A stretch of 64,000 nucleotides of DNA from an uncultured Campylobacter sp. (GTDB lineage: Bacteria; Campylobacterota; Campylobacteria; Campylobacterales; Campylobacteraceae): positions 62,001 to 126,000 of the forward strand of contig NZ_CAURPW010000002.1 of the NCBI RefSeq assembly GCF_963526985.1. The letters run 5' to 3'. Below the pieces are notes generated by a model. The model had not been told where the DNA came from and searched no databases. It saw only the letters and a list, made by a program, of their open reading frames with translations. The position numbers were made by a program, and so were the translations under genes. Positions 25,564 through 35,463 of this stretch are shown in pieces; position 1 is the stretch's first letter; every line of letters starts with the position of its first letter.

Positions 25564-27300
25564 ATGGCGCTAGGTAAAGTTTCTTCACTCGGCTTTGGAA
25601 GCCAAGTTCTAACTCAAGACGTTATAGATAAGCTAAAAGCCGCCGACGAAGCGGGTCAGATAAAACCCGTAACCTCTAAAATCACGGCAAATGCAACAAA
25701 GCAAAAGGATCTAACCGCTCTAAAAACGCTCATCGGCACCTTTCGCTCCTCAGTTTCAACTCTAGCAGACGATAGCTCGTATCAAAAAAGAACCACTACC
25801 GCAGACGGCAAAAGCGCGGAGGTAACCGCAAGCGCGGGCGTAGCGGTACAAGATATTGAAATAGACGTAAGGCAACTAGCAAAAAAAGACGTTTATCAAA
25901 GCACAAAATTTGCCACCTCAAGCTCATTTATCGGCAAAAACGGGACATTTGGCATAAAAGTCGGAGGCACGACGCATAAAATAGAAGTAAGAAGCTCTAC
26001 TACGCTTGAAGAGCTAGCCGATAAGATAAACGAGGTCACAAACGGCGCCGTTTCAGCAAAAGCGATGAAAGTAGGCGGCGAAGATCCGTATCAGCTTATA
26101 CTGCAATCAAAAGAAACGGGCGCTGAAAACAAGATTGAAATCACCGACGTAGATAGCGACGGATCAGCTCTAAGCGGCGCATCGGACGTCTTGCAAAAGC
26201 TCGGCTGGGACAGCGCAAATATCGCTAGCAATAAAATTTCGACCGCGCAAGATGCCGAGTTCGTCTACAACGGTATCACGATAAAACGAAGCGGCAACGA
26301 GGTAAAAGATTTAAATTTAGGAATGACGATAAAGCTAAAAGATACGGGCAAAACGACCTTTAGCATCAAAGAGGACGCAAGCGCCATAAAAGAGAGCATG
26401 CAAAGTCTAGTTACGGCGTACAATAATCTTACCAACAACCTAAAAGTCGCCACCGACTACGATAGCGATACGAAAAAATCGGGTACTTTTCAAGGCGTGA
26501 GCGAGATAACTGGCATAAAATCGACGCTAAATAAAATTTTATTCGCCAATCAAACCTACACCGATAAAAACGGCGTAACTAAAACCGCAAATTTAGCCGA
26601 CTACGGGCTAAGCTTAAATAAAGAGGGCTTGCTGGAGCTTGATAGCTCAAAACTGGGTAGAAAGTTAGACGAGGATTTGCAAAGCGTGCAAAAGATATTC
26701 GCAGGAGGTACGACCTACGGCACGGCTCAGGCCTTTAGCTCTAAAGCCGTAGACGCCGGCTCGCTAACTATCGCAAACGAAGATCTAGTCATAAACGGCA
26801 AAAAGATAAATTTACCGGCTACTGCGGCTACGAATACCTCAAAGCAAAATGCGCTAGCTCTGCTAAAAGCCATAAACGACGCAGGTATCGCGGGCGTACA
26901 AGCCACCATAGCCTCAAGCGAAGACAAAATAACGCTAAAAACCACAAACGGTACGGCAATAAGCATAAAAGGCTCGCCCGCCACGCTAAACGCGGTAGGC
27001 CTAAGCGAATCTACGATAACGCCTAAAAGCACGACCGTAAACGGTATCTTTTCCTCGGCGAAAAAGACTGTAGACGGGCTAATCAACTCAAAAAACGGCT
27101 CTTTAACCAAATACGGACAAAGCCTGATCGAGGAGAAAAAAACGCTCGATGCCGAAAAAGAAAGGACGCAAAAGTCGCTAGACGCGAAGTACGCCACGAT
27201 GGAAGAGCGATTTTTAGCATACGATAAGATCATCAGCAAGCTAAATAGCGAATTTTCGTCGCTAAAATCGATGATCGAAGCCGAATATAATAAAAAATAA
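25564..27300 (+). CDS. fliD: Flagellar filament cap protein FliD (HAP2)
   Basis: A 578-residue secreted protein. The N-terminus (KVSSLGFGSQVLTQDVIDKL) and the following FRSSVSTL helix are the FliD_N region; FliD_C lies near residues 230-480 with LGMTIKLKDTGKTTFSI and LVTAYNNL. The C-terminal helix (ISKLNSEFSSLKSMIEAEY) is conserved for cap assembly. The frame opens at 25546, but the ATG at 25564 follows AAGGAGAGCTAAA and starts the export signal. Five copies cap the filament tip and insert flagellin. The central variable domain is the usual site of sequence divergence. Confidence 0.96.
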   Translation: MALGKVSSLGFGSQVLTQDVIDKLKAADEAGQIKPVTSKITANATKQKDLTALKTLIGTFRSSVSTLADDSSYQKRTTTADGKSAEVTASAGVAVQDIEIDVRQLAKKDVYQSTKFATSSSFIGKNGTFGIKVGGTTHKIEVRSSTTLEELADKINEVTNGAVSAKAMKVGGEDPYQLILQSKETGAENKIEITDVDSDGSALSGASDVLQKLGWDSANIASNKISTAQDAEFVYNGITIKRSGNEVKDLNLGMTIKLKDTGKTTFSIKEDASAIKESMQSLVTAYNNLTNNLKVATDYDSDTKKSGTFQGVSEITGIKSTLNKILFANQTYTDKNGVTKTANLADYGLSLNKEGLLELDSSKLGRKLDEDLQSVQKIFAGGTTYGTAQAFSSKAVDAGSLTIANEDLVINGKKINLPATAATNTSKQNALALLKAINDAGIAGVQATIASSEDKITLKTTNGTAISIKGSPATLNAVGLSESTITPKSTTVNGIFSSAKKTVDGLINSKNGSLTKYGQSLIEEKKTLDAEKERTQKSLDAKYATMEERFLAYDKIISKLNSEFSSLKSMIEAEYNKK

Positions 27301-27310
27301 AGGTAAATTT

Positions 27311-27697
27311 ATGCAATACAACACTGCACACGCTGCGTATTCGCAAAATGCCGTAGGCGGCATCGAGTCGCCTACCAAGCTCATCGAGATGCTTTACGAG
27401 GGCGTTTTGAGATTTGTCTTTAGAGCCAAAAAAGCGATGCAAGAAAACGACGTGGAGAAAAAGGTATATTTTATAAACCGCACAAACGCGATCTTCGTCG
27501 AACTTCTAAACTCGCTAGACTACGACCAAGGCAACATCGCGCACTACCTAAGCGGCCTTTATACCAGGCAGATCCAGCTACTAGCCATGGCAAATATAAA
27601 CAACGACGAACAAAGCCTAAACGAGGTCGTAAGCGTCACAAAGCAGCTACTAGAAGCTTGGAAAGAAACGACCGGACAAGCCGATGTGGCTGGATGA
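27311..27697 (+). CDS. fliS: Flagellin export chaperone FliS
   Basis: A 128-residue helical chaperone. It starts with the FliS pattern YNTAHAAYSQNAVGGIESP and LIEMLYEGVLRFVFRAKKAM, and ends with KQLLEAWKETTGQ. It binds the flagellin C-terminus and stops polymerisation in the cytoplasm before export. It lies 10 bases after fliD, overlapping the next gene by 14 bases. Confidence 0.95.
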   Translation: MQYNTAHAAYSQNAVGGIESPTKLIEMLYEGVLRFVFRAKKAMQENDVEKKVYFINRTNAIFVELLNSLDYDQGNIAHYLSGLYTRQIQLLAMANINNDEQSLNEVVSVTKQLLEAWKETTGQADVAG

Positions 27698-27902
27698 GCT
27701 AAAAATCGCCGTCGCTAACGATGACGCGGAAGCTATCGCGGCACTAGCAAACGAGACGCCTGGTAAATTTGACAGCCTAGAGGATGCCCTGCAAGCCAAA
27801 GAACTCCTGGGCGCAGCGATAAATTTGATCCAAGAAAATAAAGCAAAGCTAGGCAAAGAGCTAGAAAAGCTAAAAAACGTAAAAAAATATATGGCGTCGT
27901 AA
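27684..27902 (+). CDS. Small FliT-like protein following fliS
   Basis: A 72-residue acidic, helical protein starting within fliS (ATGTGGCTGGATGAG overlaps the fliS stop). Helices LDELKIAVANDDAEAIAALA and KAKLGKELEKLKNVKKY suggest a small coiled-coil chaperone. A FliT-like gene often follows fliS, and C. jejuni has a short ORF in the same place; position rather than sequence supports the call. Its stop codon lies in the stem of a terminator. Confidence 0.7.
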   Translation: MWLDELKIAVANDDAEAIAALANETPGKFDSLEDALQAKELLGAAINLIQENKAKLGKELEKLKNVKKYMAS

Positions 27903-27930
27903 ATAATTTCTTAAATTTACGGCGCTTTTT
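27894..27930 (+). terminator. Rho-independent terminator of flaG-fliD-fliS operon
   Basis: An 11-bp stem GCGTCGTAAAT/ATTTACGGCGC with one G-T pair, a 10-base loop and a TTTTT run. The 5' arm includes the last codons and stop of the fliT-like gene. Confidence 0.75.
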
Positions 27931-27967
27931 AAACCTCTCTCTCAAATTTATCCGCACAAAGGCAAAA

Positions 27968-28384
27968 ATGACGAAAAACGATATAAAAGACGCTTTGCAA
28001 AACAAGCTAGGCACGGAGATAGCAAGCGGTTTTAGAGTGCTAAAAGAGCGCGAGCTAGCCCGATTTAACGACGAAGCGCGGTTTGATTTCGAGGGCGAGA
28101 GCGAGATACTGCGCGAGTTTTATATATTTGCCGATACGGTTGCGGGCGACTTGTGGCTTACAAGCTTAAAAGACGGCAAAGTCGCCCTTTACGATCATGA
28201 CGACGGCGATCTTTGCTCGGCAAATTTGATTAAATTTGATCTAGATATCCCAGGCTGGCTTGAGATCGCCCAGACGTTTAAAAAATTTGAAACTATAGAC
28301 AAACCAAACGCCGAACAAACCGCCAAATTTAAACAAGCCGTAAGCGCCGTTTGCCCCCAAATTTTAGAGATTTGGGATATTTAA
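27968..28384 (+). CDS. Hypothetical protein, possibly SMI1/KNR4-like
   Basis: A 138-residue acidic cytoplasmic protein behind AAAGGCAAAA. Its core (FYIFADTVAGDLWLTSL, then GKVALYDHDDGD) resembles the part of SMI1/KNR4 domains in which a glycine-rich turn precedes an acidic strand. Such proteins are often immunity proteins, but no toxin gene is adjacent. The resemblance is weak and I state no function. It comes after the flagellar terminator, so it needs its own promoter. Confidence 0.65.
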   Translation: MTKNDIKDALQNKLGTEIASGFRVLKERELARFNDEARFDFEGESEILREFYIFADTVAGDLWLTSLKDGKVALYDHDDGDLCSANLIKFDLDIPGWLEIAQTFKKFETIDKPNAEQTAKFKQAVSAVCPQILEIWDI

Positions 28385-28950
28385 AACCGCAAATGCGCGG
28401 CCGTTTAATGCGGTCAAATTTAAATAAATCTTACAAATTTTGACACCGCTAGATCCGAGCAAATTTGAAGTCTACCCAAAACACTCGCCTAACGCCGATG
28501 CTTCTACCTTTTGCCCGTACGGCTTTTGCGGCCCGGATAAAAATCCTAAATTCTAAAAACCGCCAAAATTCAAAACATCAAGCGTTAAATTTAGCGCGAC
28601 GCTTTGCATTTTTATACAAACGACAAAAACTCGCAGATAAAATTTAAATTTACCAAGCGTTTCGGTTTTGGAAACTCGGCTAAATTTTACGGTGTCAGAA
28701 CAAAAACTTCCACGCCGTTTTCCGTAAATTTAGCCTGTTAAATTTATGCCTTGAGCCGATAAAAATTTACGCGTAAATTTAAAAAACTAGCCGAAGCTAA
28801 ATTTACGCCGTTTAATTTATCGCGCGTCGCCAAATCTCGCGAAAATATCGGCCAAAGCCGCAAATTTACGGGCGAATTTTAGATTATTTGCAAGTTTTAC
28901 GCGCGTCGTCGCCGAAATCAAAAAACCGAAAGTAGAAAAAGAAGTAAAAG
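28385..28950 (+). other. 566-base gene-free region with a possible gene remnant
   Basis: The first part holds an open segment (28440-28556, plus strand) whose product reads like the end of a real protein: LDPSKFEVYPKHSP, then ADASTFCPYGFCGPDKNPKF and a stop. An in-frame TAA lies 15 bases upstream, and there is no ribosome-binding site, so it is probably the tail of a lost gene. The rest, up to the RNase P RNA, is AAATTT-rich DNA without open frames. Confidence 0.45.
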
Positions 28951-28951
28951 G

Positions 28952-29280
28952 CAAGGCATGGCGATAAGCCGAGTTCTGTCGTGAGTGATTATTTATCTAC
29001 TCCAAATTTTACAATTTGGCTCTAGCGAAGGGTTTAACATAAGACTCAAAACCATCCCTTCTTGCTGCGAGTTGGGTTTATATAGCCGCCGCGCTTGCAC
29101 GCCGCGCTGGTGGGCTCTTACCCCGCCGTTTCACCTTTACCGCCGAAGCGGCAGTCTGCTTTCTGTTACACTGTCCCTTGGGTCGCCCCAGCCATCCGTT
29201 AGATGGAACTCCGTCTTATTGCAGCTCGGACTTTCCTCTTTTGCCTACGCAAAAGCAATCACTTGCCATACCTTGGGCGC
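28952..29280 (-). ncRNA. rnpB: RNase P RNA, bacterial class A
   Basis: On the minus strand the ends pair as P1: GGTATGGC (29272-29265) with GCCATGCC (28962-28955). Universally conserved parts follow in order: GAGGAAAGTCCGAGC near the 5' end (CR-I), ACAGAAAGC and GTAAAGGTGAAACGG in the middle, TAAACCCAACTCG, and the 3' ACAGAACTCGGCTTATCG (CR-V). It is the catalytic RNA that removes 5' leaders from tRNA precursors. Open frames crossing this region are accidental. The exact mature ends may differ by a few bases. Confidence 0.95.
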
Positions 29281-29422
29281 GATTATAACTTTTTCGGGTT
29301 TAAGGATAGCTTGGGCTAGATTTTACGACTTTTGATACGCGTAAAAATACGCGTATATCGAAGTTTCACAAGCACGTAAATTTAACGATCTCGCGTCAAA
29401 TTTGCGCTTTTCATAGACGAGA

Positions 29423-29632
29423 TTAAGCCTTCTTTAAAAACTCCGTCTTTAGCACGATGACGCCCATTTTATCGATCTTGCCTTCGATTTCTTTGTCGTC
29501 GTCCGTGAGCTTGATGTTTTTTACCATGGTTCCGCGCTTTAGCGTCGCGCCAGCGCCTTTTACTTTTAGGTCTTTGATGAGAGTTACGTTATCTCCCGCG
29601 TTTAGTTCGGTTCCGTTTGCGTCTTTTGGCAT
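29423..29632 (-). CDS. PhnA-domain protein (YjdM-like), zinc-ribbon-less short form
   Basis: A 69-residue protein that equals the C-terminal PhnA domain: DANGTELNAGDNVTLIKDL, KGAGATLKRGTMVKNIKL and GKIDKMGVIVLKTEFLKK. Longer PhnA proteins also have an N-terminal zinc ribbon, which is missing here. The old annotation as alkylphosphonate utilisation protein is not backed by function. The ATG at 29632 follows AAAGGAGAAAAT; upstream frame to 29659 is not needed. Confidence 0.88.
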   Translation of the reverse strand: MPKDANGTELNAGDNVTLIKDLKVKGAGATLKRGTMVKNIKLTDDDKEIEGKIDKMGVIVLKTEFLKKA

Positions 29633-29920
29633 ATTTTCTCCTTTAAATTTAGCGCCCATTTTACTAAAAAATCATCAAAAAATAAAGCCCGGCGCGCTAA
29701 ATTTAAACACGGATAGTAAATTTTGCCGTCATAAAATAAACTAGTCTCGTTGCCGAGCAGCTCAAAAGCCAGCCGTGAGCTAAAGCAAAGCTAAATTTAA
29801 CTCCGCGCATCAGGCTAAGCCGCGATCTCTATCTACCCTCTTGTTTATTTAAATTTACCAAGCCAAATTAGCCTCGCGCGCCCTTTGCGCAGGTTACGTT
29901 AAACGCAAATTCCCGCGATT

Positions 29921-30238
29921 TCATCTACTCTCCCGCATCGCGTAGACGCCGCCTTCGTTCGTTACGTCAAATTTTTGCTTTGCTATCTCGTCAAAACTCT
30001 TGCCGTTTACTTTTACCTTGCCCGGTGTCGCGCTTTTGTCGCCTATATTCATCTTAAATTTACCTCCTGCTAAAAGCAGCTTTATGCGGATGCCGTTTTT
30101 GGGCGAATATTTACCGTCTTTTTTATCAAAAAGCGCGCTAAAAGGCAGGCCGCGCGCCGTCTCGCCGGGACTTGGCAACCTAAAATCGCCCGCAAACGCG
30201 CAAACGACCGCAAGCGTAAAAATCAAAATTTTCTTCAT
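29921..30238 (-). CDS. Secreted hypothetical protein
   Basis: A 105-residue protein with signal peptide MKKILIFTLAVVCAFAGDF. The mature part is basic, with KNGIRIKLLLAGGKFKMNIG and a C-terminal FDVTNEGGVYAMRESR. No family is recognised. AAAGGAGGATAAGTA precedes the ATG. It is a single gene between the PhnA and peptidase genes. Confidence 0.72.
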   Translation of the reverse strand: MKKILIFTLAVVCAFAGDFRLPSPGETARGLPFSALFDKKDGKYSPKNGIRIKLLLAGGKFKMNIGDKSATPGKVKVNGKSFDEIAKQKFDVTNEGGVYAMRESR

Positions 30239-30310
30239 TACTTATCCTCCTTTAAATTTTATGCTATGAAAACTCCGTGCCGCACTTTTCGACCCGCGCC
30301 GTAAAAGGCT

Positions 30311-30928
30311 TTAAGCCTCGATAAATTCGTCGTTATTTATCGCGCGCAAGTCGCAAACATCGCCGAATTTCGCCATAGTCTCGCGCGTAGCCTCCGTAAA
30401 AGGCTCGCAGCCAAAGTGCGGCACGACGCAAAAATCAACTAAATTTAACCCTGTAAAATCGCTCATATTTGGGCTATTTTCATCCATCAGCGTAGCATAT
30501 CTCGTATCTAGTGCGGCCACGATCGCTCCCGCCGACTCACCGATATAAATTTTGCCCGCTTTGACTGCATTTTTTATAGCTTGCCAGACGCGCGATTTTC
30601 GCAGCTCGTTAAGCAGATAAAATGTATTTCCACCGCTAACGTAAATGATATCGCACTGACTAATGGTAGATAAAATTTCATCTTCACAAGATGGCTCATC
30701 TTGGCTAGATACTAGCGCTGCCGAATCCTTGGCGCAAGAGACGTCAAGGCGTCTTAGCTTCGCACCAAAATTTTCTAAAATTTCCACCGCTTCATCTACG
30801 TAAAAATTCACCTCTTCAAATTTTGCTGCCGTATCGATAAAAACAATATCTTTGCCTTGAAATTTTACCACTTCATTAATCTTACTTGCAACCTCCGCGA
30901 AATAAGAGCAAAGAAAAATATTCGCCAT
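30311..30928 (-). CDS. Peptidase E-like S51 family protein
   Basis: A 205-residue cytoplasmic protein with a glutaminase-like fold. The nucleophile elbow is IGESAGAIVAA (Ser132) and the catalytic His is in VVPHFG (His171), as in alpha-aspartyl dipeptidase (Ser-His). SQCDIIYVSGGNTFYLL is another family block. The frame extends to 30973, but the ATG at 30928 (MANIFLCSYF) starts the first strand and follows AAAAGGATTAAAA. It may cleave Asp-X dipeptides; the activity is inferred. Confidence 0.85.
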   Translation of the reverse strand: MANIFLCSYFAEVASKINEVVKFQGKDIVFIDTAAKFEEVNFYVDEAVEILENFGAKLRRLDVSCAKDSAALVSSQDEPSCEDEILSTISQCDIIYVSGGNTFYLLNELRKSRVWQAIKNAVKAGKIYIGESAGAIVAALDTRYATLMDENSPNMSDFTGLNLVDFCVVPHFGCEPFTEATRETMAKFGDVCDLRAINNDEFIEA

Positions 30929-30973
30929 TTTTAATCCTTTTAAAATATAAATTTGTAAACCCATTATATCCAA

Positions 30974-31361
30974 ACGAGCCTAGAAACGCTTGTATTTCAC
31001 GTCGCTCGCGTCTTGCTCCACGGGTAAAATTTAGTGATGTTAAGATATGGGTCTTAGTGAACAAATTTGAGCTTAAAACGACAAGGCAAAATTTTTGCAC
31101 CGTTTTGCTCACAGCTTTTAAAAAGCGTTAGGCGAGGCGGATTTTGATTTACAAAAATTTAAACTTGAAAGTTAAGGTGAAGTCTTGCGAGATGGTTTTA
31201 AGTGTTTTCTGTGTCACTATGCTCGTAGCTAAACAAAAGAAGTAAATTTCGTCCAAAAATAAGGAATACAGCCTATCGCAGAGCAAAATTTATACTCTGC
31301 TTGCACTTGCGAGCATAGATGCAAAAATCATTTAAAAGCGCTCGCAAGGCGAGCCACCGCC
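30974..31361 (-). other. 388-base spacer carrying two dispersed-repeat matches
   Basis: No credible gene. GGGTCTTAGTGAACAAATTT (31049-31068) matches the core of the repeat seen at 60201-60220. The segment 31295-31360 matches 51827-51898 in blocks (CTCTGCTTGCA, GCAAAAATCATTTAAA, then CGC-rich words). Confidence 0.45.
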
Positions 31362-32486
31362 CTACTCAAAGATATTTTTGTGCAAGATTTCTTCTAACAC
31401 CACCGTCGCGTAGCTGCCTTTTTGCAGCGTAAAATTTATCGTAAAGTGCGCTTTTTCCTCGTTGTATTTATAGCTTGCATCCTCCAAATAGCACCACGCA
31501 AAGCGCCTAGATCCCGTCATTTTAGCTTTGTATTCATTTGCCTGCGTGAAAATTTGATCCTCGACCATTCTCGCCACACCCTGAGCCTCATACGTCTTCG
31601 CGCCCGCGATCAGCCCGCAGCTAGTGATATCCCTAGCGTCAAAGCGCGCGCCCTCCGCGTCCAAATCCTCGCACAAAAAGCACTTGCCGTGCGGGTAGTG
31701 ACCCAAAACTTCGCCCTCTATCAGCTTAAAAAATCTCTTTTGCGATTTTAAATTTTTCAAATTTTCGCCGCCCAGATACGGGTAAATTTGAGCTAGCTCA
31801 GCGAGGCTAAAATCCTGCGCAAACCTAGAAATCTCCACGCGTTTGCTAAGCCAGCGGTTAAAAAGATCGCTTTGATATGCCGAGATCAAAAAGTCGTTTA
31901 GCTTTGGATTTTTGCTCTTTTTGCCGTTTACGGTGCCTGATTTTAGTAGTTCCAGCCCGCTTTGCGCGTTGTCGCCGTATTTGCCGAAACGCTGATAGCC
32001 AAAGTAGTTAGCATACCCAGCCTCGTCAATGTTTCGCACGGCTTGTTCCAGCTTAGCCGCTTCACTAGGCATCACTTTTTTTAGGCGGATAAAAAAGCTG
32101 TTGCCTTTTAAGTGTCCGATTCGAAGCTTATTATCATGCGCGGCGAGGCTTAAAATTTTCATCTTTTCGTGGCTAAAATTTGCCAGTGCCGCCTCAAATT
32201 TACGCGGCATCGAGATAAACTGCGTCGTCATGCCTTGCTTGTCTTTTAGCCCCGCGTAGCCAAAATCCCGCATCTTTACGCCGCTTATTTCGCTAAGCGC
32301 TTGCAAGGCCTCCTGCGTCGTCATGTCTTTTTTGCAAATTTCGATTATCAGGTGCTCGCCCTGCCCGCTAAATGCGTAAAGCGGGATCTCGCGCACCACG
32401 AAATCGTCCGAATTTTTACTAAAATACGCGTTAATGGGCGCGTGAGTGAGCGCGTAAAGAGGCTTAAAAATGGTGGTTTCTTGCAT
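31362..32486 (-). CDS. truD: tRNA pseudouridine(13) synthase TruD
   Basis: A 374-residue enzyme. The catalytic-Asp motif [14 protein letters not shown] is clear, followed by [33 protein letters not shown] (NxxGxQRFG) and [15 protein letters not shown]. It converts U13 of tRNA(Glu) to pseudouridine. The frame extends to a TTG at 32519, but the ATG at 32486 ([13 protein letters not shown]) fits the family start. It overlaps the end of thiL by 23 bases, so the two are co-transcribed. Confidence 0.94.
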   Translation of the reverse strand: MQETTIFKPLYALTHAPINAYFSKNSDDFVVREIPLYAFSGQGEHLIIEICKKDMTTQEALQALSEISGVKMRDFGYAGLKDKQGMTTQFISMPRKFEAALANFSHEKMKILSLAAHDNKLRIGHLKGNSFFIRLKKVMPSEAAKLEQAVRNIDEAGYANYFGYQRFGKYGDNAQSGLELLKSGTVNGKKSKNPKLNDFLISAYQSDLFNRWLSKRVEISRFAQDFSLAELAQIYPYLGGENLKNLKSQKRFFKLIEGEVLGHYPHGKCFLCEDLDAEGARFDARDITSCGLIAGAKTYEAQGVARMVEDQIFTQANEYKAKMTGSRRFAWCYLEDASYKYNEEKAHFTINFTLQKGSYATVVLEEILHKNIFE

Positions 32487-33297
32487 TGCTTTTAAATTTT
32501 CCTTTCGTGATTTTAGCAAAAATCGTGATTTTCGTGCGGGTTTTGCGTGCTATGCTTAAAATTTTGGCGCGGTTTTTCGGACTAAAAGTAAATAAAATCT
32601 CGTATTCCTCGCCGCTATTTAGCTCGCGTTTGCTTAGCCGTTTGCTAAATTTTGCCCCGCACCGACTCTGCGCGCAAAGCTTGGCTAGATCTGCGCCAAG
32701 CCCGTCTGAAACGTCCATGGCGGCGTTTATCTTGCTTGCTGCGGCGTAGAAAAATTTATCTTTTAAAATAGGCCTTTTAAAGCGCGAATTTGACGCGACA
32801 CGCCCGCCGTTTAAAAGCGTCCTAAGTCCTTTTAGACTACCTCCAAGCTCGCCCGTAAAAGCAACCAGATCGCCCTTTTTCGCTCCGCTTCGCAAAACCG
32901 CCTTGCCGCAAAGCCGCGAGATAACGGTAACGCTAAGTAAAATTTTATCGCTGCCGATCGTGTCGCCGCCGATGATAGTCACGCCGTACTCGTCGCAAAC
33001 GTCCGCAAATCCCTTGCGTAGCGCCGAGATCTGCGCCGCACTCGTGTTTTTGGGTAGCCCAAGTCCTAAAAGCGCAAATTTAGGCTCGGCGTTCATCGCG
33101 ACGGCGTCGGAGAGATTTACGAGCATCGCCTTACGCGCGATCTCCTCCATACTAAGCCAGCCTGCCAGGAAGTGCGTCCCCTCGCAAAAAAGGTCCTTGC
33201 TATACACCCACCGGCCGCGCTCATGCGCGACGACGGCGCCGTCGTCGCCGATGAAGGAGTTGCTAAATTTATCGATTATTAGGCGTTCTTTATCCAT
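32464..33297 (-). CDS. thiL: Thiamine-monophosphate kinase ThiL
   Basis: A 277-residue enzyme that phosphorylates thiamine monophosphate to the active pyrophosphate. It shows [11 protein letters not shown] near the start, [31 protein letters not shown] with the metal-binding [15 protein letters not shown] (GGDT) and [13 protein letters not shown]. It is shorter than the usual ~310-330, with a reduced C-terminus. No other thi gene lies in the window. It is followed without gap by truD. Confidence 0.94.
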   Translation of the reverse strand: MDKERLIIDKFSNSFIGDDGAVVAHERGRWVYSKDLFCEGTHFLAGWLSMEEIARKAMLVNLSDAVAMNAEPKFALLGLGLPKNTSAAQISALRKGFADVCDEYGVTIIGGDTIGSDKILLSVTVISRLCGKAVLRSGAKKGDLVAFTGELGGSLKGLRTLLNGGRVASNSRFKRPILKDKFFYAAASKINAAMDVSDGLGADLAKLCAQSRCGAKFSKRLSKRELNSGEEYEILFTFSPKNRAKILSIARKTRTKITIFAKITKGKFKSNARNHHF

Positions 33298-33398
33298 TTT
33301 GCGATTTTATAAAATTCGGGCTAAAAAGGCGCTTGAAAAACGAATTTATTTAGGCGGCTCGGCAAATTTAACCTCTCAAATTTGCCGAGTTTAAAAAT

Positions 33399-35207
33399 CT
33401 ATCCGAAAATCTCAAATTTGCTAAATAGCTCCGGTTCGTCTTTTACTATGCCGCGCTTAACCAGACCCTCCACGACATCGCGGTCGCAGTCGGTTTGCAG
33501 CGGCCAGCCGCGCGTATAGCCCTCGGCCTCGCCTTTTGCGGTAGCGTCGATGCAGACCGCACCCTCACGCACGTAGATATCGCGCAGAGCGTCGATGTTA
33601 TTAGTCACGCGCCAAAGTAGCATATACTGGTTTTCTAGGCGGTTTTCGGGACCGACGAAAACGAGCAGTTTAAAGTGCTCTTTAAATTTCAAAAGCTCTT
33701 CAAAAACCTCTTTTACGAGGCGGTTTTTATCAAATTTGACGACGCAAATCGGAGTTTTGGTATTTGTTTTAAACTGCACGAGCTGCGTTAAATTCGGCTC
33801 TATTTCTTTAAATTTAGCTAGTAGCGCGGCGTCGCCCAAAAGCACTGGCGCAGGCGCCGAAAAATCCTGCGTAGCGTCGATTCCTAGCTTACCGCCAAAG
33901 CACGAGTTTGGGCTGGCGTGATCTAGCTGATCGCACACGCCTTCGCTAATTAGCAGAGCATTTTTGCCAAAACGGTTTAAGATGTGCTCCGTAAGCGCGT
34001 CATAATCGCTCAAATTTGGCGCATCCTCGCCGACGAAAACCGCGTGCTTTACAAAGCTCATCTGCCCCACGCCCCAAAACGCGTGCATCGCCTGTTTGGC
34101 GTGCGCTGGATAAAGGGCGTTTATCTTAGCTAAAATCAGGTTGTGAAAGACGCCGTTTTCAGGCATGTTATAATCCAAAAGCTCGGGCACCGTCGTGCGC
34201 AAAAGCGGCAGGAAAATGCGCTCCGTCGCCCAGCCCATATACTTATCCTCAAGCGGCGGCTTGCCGACTACGGTCGCGTGAAATACAGGCTCACGCTTGC
34301 TCGTGATCGCTGTAACCTCCATCACCGGAAACGGCTCCACCGGCGTATAAAAGCCCGTATGATCGCCAAACGGCCCTTCAAGCTCAAATTTATCCGTATC
34401 CACGAAACCCTCGATCACGTAGTCCGCGTCGTGCGGGACGTAAATTTCATTCGTTAGCGACTTTACGAGTTTGGCCGGCTCTTTACGGATGAAGCCGTAA
34501 AGCAGCAGCTCAAACACGCCCTTTGGCAGCGGCGCCTGACCGCACCAGATATAGAGTGGGTCTCCGCCTATTGCCACAGATACGGGCATCTTGCGGCCCG
34601 CGCGCTTGTATTCGTTAAAGAAATTCGCGCCGTCTTTGTGTATCTGCCAGTGCATGCCGAGGCGATTTTTACCGTAAATTTGCAGGCGGTACATGCCGAC
34701 GTTTTGCAGTTCGCCCTCAAGGCTTTGCGTATAGACCTGCCCCATCGTGATAAAAGCCCCGCCGTCAAGCGGCCATGTTTTTAGCGCGGGAAGCGAATTT
34801 AAATCCGCCGCATCGCCGAAATACGCGATCTCCTGGCACTCGCCGCGAGTTTTTAGGCGTTTGGTAAAAATTTTTCTCATCTCAAACAAATACGCGGCAA
34901 AATTTAGCTTTTCGCCAAAGCTTTTAGGCTTTTTGGGTTTTAAAAGCCGCTCGATCTCATCCGCGATCTCGTCCGGATCTCGTCCGAAAATAAGCTCCAA
35001 AGCGCGCTTTGAGCCGTAGATGTTGGCTAGCACGGGAGCAAATTTGCGCCCAGTTTTTTTGCAGATAGGATTTGTAAAAAGCAGCGCCTGCGAGTTTTCG
35101 CGCTTGACCTCGATGTAGCTTGCGTGCGCGATCTCCAGATCAATATCTACTGGCTCGTCGATGACGCGCAGTAAGCCGTTATCTTTTAGAAGCTTGATGT
35201 AGTTCAT
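33399..35207 (-). CDS. UbiD-family decarboxylase, menaquinone-pathway type
   Basis: A 602-residue prenyl-FMN-dependent decarboxylase. N-terminal IDLEIAHASYIEVKRENSQALLF, then GMHWQIHKDGANFFNEYK, GGDPLYIWCGQAPLP, and the central FELEGPFGDHTGFYTPVEPFPVMEVT containing the catalytic Glu-Arg network region. The length, about 100 residues more than UbiD itself, is that of the group linked to the futalosine menaquinone pathway, which Campylobacter uses. It would act at a late decarboxylation step. Downstream in C. jejuni the same gene lies between hemC and flaG. AAGGAAAAAT precedes the ATG. Confidence 0.9.
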   Translation of the reverse strand: MNYIKLLKDNGLLRVIDEPVDIDLEIAHASYIEVKRENSQALLFTNPICKKTGRKFAPVLANIYGSKRALELIFGRDPDEIADEIERLLKPKKPKSFGEKLNFAAYLFEMRKIFTKRLKTRGECQEIAYFGDAADLNSLPALKTWPLDGGAFITMGQVYTQSLEGELQNVGMYRLQIYGKNRLGMHWQIHKDGANFFNEYKRAGRKMPVSVAIGGDPLYIWCGQAPLPKGVFELLLYGFIRKEPAKLVKSLTNEIYVPHDADYVIEGFVDTDKFELEGPFGDHTGFYTPVEPFPVMEVTAITSKREPVFHATVVGKPPLEDKYMGWATERIFLPLLRTTVPELLDYNMPENGVFHNLILAKINALYPAHAKQAMHAFWGVGQMSFVKHAVFVGEDAPNLSDYDALTEHILNRFGKNALLISEGVCDQLDHASPNSCFGGKLGIDATQDFSAPAPVLLGDAALLAKFKEIEPNLTQLVQFKTNTKTPICVVKFDKNRLVKEVFEELLKFKEHFKLLVFVGPENRLENQYMLLWRVTNNIDALRDIYVREGAVCIDATAKGEAEGYTRGWPLQTDCDRDVVEGLVKRGIVKDEPELFSKFEIFG

Positions 35208-35463
35208 ATTTTTCCTTAATAATTTATATTCGAACGAGCCGTTTTTAAAGCTAAAATTTTGGCCGCGTTTGAGTCAAATTTGTAAACATTTTGAGCCAAA
35301 AACACAACTTTCACTGCCGAAAAATTAGTAAATTGATAAATTTTAGCAATAGCTTCGCAAAAATTTAATCTCTTACAACCCCCAACCGAAAGCGCATGGC
35401 GCTAAATTTGCAGCGTTAAGGCAAGCAAAAAGCTACAAGCCGGCCAGGATATCCTATATCGGT

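Noticed and set aside
28985..29335. 116-codon open frame across the RNase P RNA
   Set aside because: It lies antisense to the conserved rnpB sequence and is accidental.
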